DNA from: Calliopsis andreniformis
Taxonomy: Eukaryota; Arthropoda; Insecta; Hymenoptera; Andrenidae
Assembly (NCBI RefSeq): GCF_051401765.1
Contig: NW_027480423.1
Coordinates: 2,108,001-2,172,000 of the forward strand
DNA length: 64,000 nt
Reading direction: 5' to 3'
The notes beneath the pieces were generated by a model. It was not told where the DNA came from, searched no databases, and saw only the letters and a program-made list of their open reading frames with translations. Positions 61,881-64,000 of the stretch are shown here, piece by piece. Positions within the stretch are counted from its first letter, which is position 1; every line of letters starts with the position of its first letter. The translations under genes were made by a program, and so were the position numbers.

Positions 61881-62960
61881 ATGTCAACGCCCGAAGCATA
61901 AAATACAATAAATATACAAGAGTTTTTCCACCGTGTAACAGGAATAATTGCAACCAGTGTGAAAGTGATGGTCATTTCTACGTTCCGGGCAACCTAGGCT
62001 TCACTCTAGGGCGGTGCTTCGCCAGATCAAATAGTTAGGGCCTAAGAAGTCAACGCCAGTAGCATCAATTACAATATAAGTACAACAGCTTTTCCATCGT
62101 ATATAATGTATATTTGCAAACAGTGTGGAAGTAATGGTCACTTCTACGTTCCGGGCAACCTAGGCTTCACTCTAGGGTGTTGTTCCACAAGATGGAATTG
62201 CTAGGGACTTAGAATTCAATGCCAGAAGCATAAAATGCAATATAAATATAACAGCTTTTCCATCGTATAAAACGAATAATAGCAACCAGTGTGAAAGTTA
62301 TGGTCATTTCTACGTTCCGGTCAACCTAGGCTTCACTCTAGGACGTTGCTCCACCAGATCGAATAGTTAGGGCCTATGAAGTCAACGCCAGAAGCATAAA
62401 ACACAATAAAGGTGCAACAGTTTTTCCATCGTGTAACAGGAATAATTGCAACCAGTGTGAAAGTTATGGTCAATTCTACTTCCCGGGCAACCTAGGCTTC
62501 AATCTAGGGCGCTGCTCCACCAGATAGAATAGCTAGGGACTTAGAATTCAACGCCAGAAGAATAAAATACAATATAAGCACAACAGTTTTTCCATTGTAT
62601 AAAGTGAATAATTGCAAACAGTGTGAAAGTAATGGTCATTTCTACGTTCCGTGCAACCTAGACGTCACTCTAGGGCGTTGCTCCACCACCGCTAATAGCA
62701 ACGGCCTTAGAAGTCAACGCCAGAAGCATAAAATACCATAAAAGAGCAACAGTTTTTCCATCGTATAGCATGACTAATTGCAAACAGTGCGAAAGTAATG
62801 ATCATTTCGACGTTTCGGGCATCCTAGGCTTAACTCTGAGGCGTTCCTCCACCAGATCGAAGAGTTAGGGCCTTAGAAGTCAACGCCATAAGCATAAACT
62901 ACAAAATAAATACAAAAATCTTTCCATCGTATAAAACGTATAATTGCCACCAGTGTGAAA
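61881..62960. repeat. Diverged relative of block D, including a type U monomer
   Basis: Carries CAGATCAAATAGTTAGGGCC, ACGCCAGTAGCAT, CATCGTATATAATGTATATT and GGAATTGCTAGGGACTTAGA, then GGGCCTATGAAGTC, then GACTTAGAATTCAACGCC, then CACCGCTAATAGCAACGGCC, then a type U monomer (62730-62860) followed by ATAAACTACAAAATAA. The same types occur in block D (24.85-26.3 kb), mostly in the same order, with the GGGCCTATGA monomer moved. Identity is well below that of the two block D copies to each other. Confidence 0.72.
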
Positions 62961-63339
62961 GTTATGGTCATTTCTACGTTCCGGGCAACCTAGGCTTCAC
63001 CCTAGGGCGTTGTTCCACCAGATGGAATAGTTAGGGCCTTAGATGTCAACGCCAGATGCAGAAAATACAATAAAGGTGCAACAGTTTTCCCGTCGTATAA
63101 AACGAATAATTGCAAACAGTGTCAAAGTAATGGTCATTTCTACGTTCCGGGTAACCTAGGCGTCACTCTAGGGCGTTACTCCACCAGATGGAATAGTTAG
63201 GGCCTTAGAAGTGAACGCCAGAAGCATGAAATACAAAATAAATAGAACAGTTTTTGCATGTATAAAACGAATAATTGCTACCAGTGTGAAAGTTATGGTC
63301 ATTTCTACGTTCCGGGCGACCTAGGCTTCACTCCAGGGC
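62961..63339. repeat. Region H, unordered monomers
   Basis: Two to three diverged monomers (GGGCCTTAGATGTCAACGCC, TTTTCCCGTCGTATAAAACG, TTTTTGCATGTATAAAACG with a base missing). Nothing beyond the satellite rhythm is visible. Confidence 0.65.
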
Positions 63340-63671
63340 GTTGTTCCACCAGATGGAATAGTTAGGGCCTAAGAAGTCAACGCCAGAAGCATAAAACACA
63401 ATAAATATACAAGAGTTTTTCCACCGTGTAACATGAATAATTGCAACCAGTGTGAAAGTGATGGCCATTTCTACGTTCCGGGCAACCTAGGCTTCACTCT
63501 AGGGCGTTGTTCCACCAGATGGAATAGCTTGGGCCTAAGAAGTCAACGCCAGAAGCATAAAACACAATAAATATACAAGAGCTTTTCCACCGTGTAACAG
63601 GAATGATTGCAACCAGTGTGAAAGTAATGGTGATTTCTACGGTCCGAGAAACCTAGGCGTCACTCTAGGGC
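63340..63671. repeat. Two adjacent near-identical monomers
   Basis: 63391 equals 63557: GCATAAAACACAATAAATAT, ACAAGAG(T/C)TTTTCCACCGTGTAAC and the GATGGAATAG anchor occur twice exactly 166 bases apart. Adjacent monomers elsewhere in the window are usually much less alike, so this is a single-monomer duplication. A similar monomer is seen near 61900-61990. Confidence 0.75.
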
Positions 63672-64000
63672 GTTGCTCCCCCACAGCTAATAGCTACGGC
63701 CTTAGAAGTCAACGCCAGAAGCATAAAATACAATATCAATACAACAGCTTTTCCATCGTATAAAATGAATAATTGCAAACAGTGTGAAAGTACTGGTCAT
63801 TTCTACGTTCCGGGAAACCTAGGCTTCACTCTAGGGCGTTGTTCCACCAGATGGAACAGTTAGGGCCTAAGAAAGCAAAGCCAGAAGCTTAAAATACAAT
63901 ATAAATATAACAGTTTTTCCATCGTATAGAACGAATAATAGCAACCAGTGTGAAAGTTATGGTCATTTCTACGTTCCGGGCAACCTAGGCTTCACCCCAG
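63655..64000. repeat. Start of a second copy of 56353 onward (displacement 7302)
   Basis: From the CCACAGCTAATAGCTACGGC monomer to the end of the window the sequence equals 56382-56698 with no difference that I could see, at displacement 7302 (44 monomers). The unusual words GGGCCTAAGAAAGCAAAGCC and AGAAGCTTAAAATAC are included. The window ends inside the match. Confidence 0.82.

Larger units (their letters stand above)
1..64000. repeat. Satellite DNA array, about 166-bp monomer, about 386 head-to-tail copies
   Basis: The anchor CCACCAGATCGAA (or a close variant) recurs every 164-167 bases from end to end. Measured starts in the first unit are 1, 167, 331, 497, 662, 828, 992, 1158, 1324, 1490 and 1656. 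All copies run in the same direction and no unrelated sequence interrupts them. A consensus assembled by eye is about 41% G+C. It has a G+C-richer half (around the conserved words GTTCCGGG, CCTAGG, AGGGCGTTG, CCACCAGATCGAA, AGTCAACGCC) and an A+T-rich half (around CATAAAATAC, TTTTTCCATCGTA, AATAATTGC). The length fits one nucleosome with linker histone, as in many centromeric satellites. Family and species are not recognised. The role (centromeric or other heterochromatin) is inferred from structure alone. Confidence 0.97.

Noticed and set aside
1..64000. CRISPR-like regular repeats
   Set aside because: The whole 166-bp unit is repeated with graded divergence. There is no alternation of short constant repeats with unique spacers and there are no cas genes.

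Overview
The whole 64 kb window is one uninterrupted satellite DNA array. A tandem unit of about 166 bp (usually 164-167 bp) repeats head to tail in one orientation from the first base to the last, roughly 386 copies. I found no protein gene, RNA gene, transposon, CRISPR array or unique sequence, and no inverted block. This is typical of a eukaryotic (peri)centromeric or other heterochromatic satellite. The unit length is close to that of one nucleosome particle, as in many plant and animal centromere satellites. I do not recognise the satellite family and cannot name the organism; centromere identity is an inference.

The monomers are organised into higher-order repeats (HORs), in which a block of diverged monomers is itself copied at high identity. 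From left to right: HOR-A, 10 monomers/1655 bp, two full copies and most of a third (1-4713); HOR-B, 8 monomers/1330 bp, two full copies and a stub (4840-7631); a patchwork of A-like, B-like and other pieces (7632-12359); region C (12360-35117), a dense set of overlapping segmental duplications, including a 17-monomer/2818 bp tandem duplication and copies displaced by 7293, 7462, 8622 and more than 10 kb; HOR-G, 43 monomers/about 7131 bp, two near-identical copies (35118-49380), with a 14-monomer/2323 bp duplication at its right end (47878-52523); and region H (52524-64000), more diverged and weakly ordered, with short local duplications.

Every displacement I measured between duplicate blocks is close to an integer multiple of 165.5-166.5 bp. 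Rearrangement has therefore kept monomer register throughout, as expected from unequal exchange or break-induced copying between homologous monomers. Old, diverged monomer subtypes can be traced across regions, while the newest copies (A, P, G, Q) differ by only a handful of bases. The last 345 bp (63655-64000) return to the sequence at 56353-56698, so another long repeat, of 7302 bp, probably starts at the right edge and continues outside the window.

The many short open frames of 63-109 codons are by-products of a repeat unit close to a multiple of three (165 = 3 x 55). They are not annotated as genes. HOR boundaries are approximate to a few tens of bases, because neighbouring monomers are similar and identity fades gradually at junctions.
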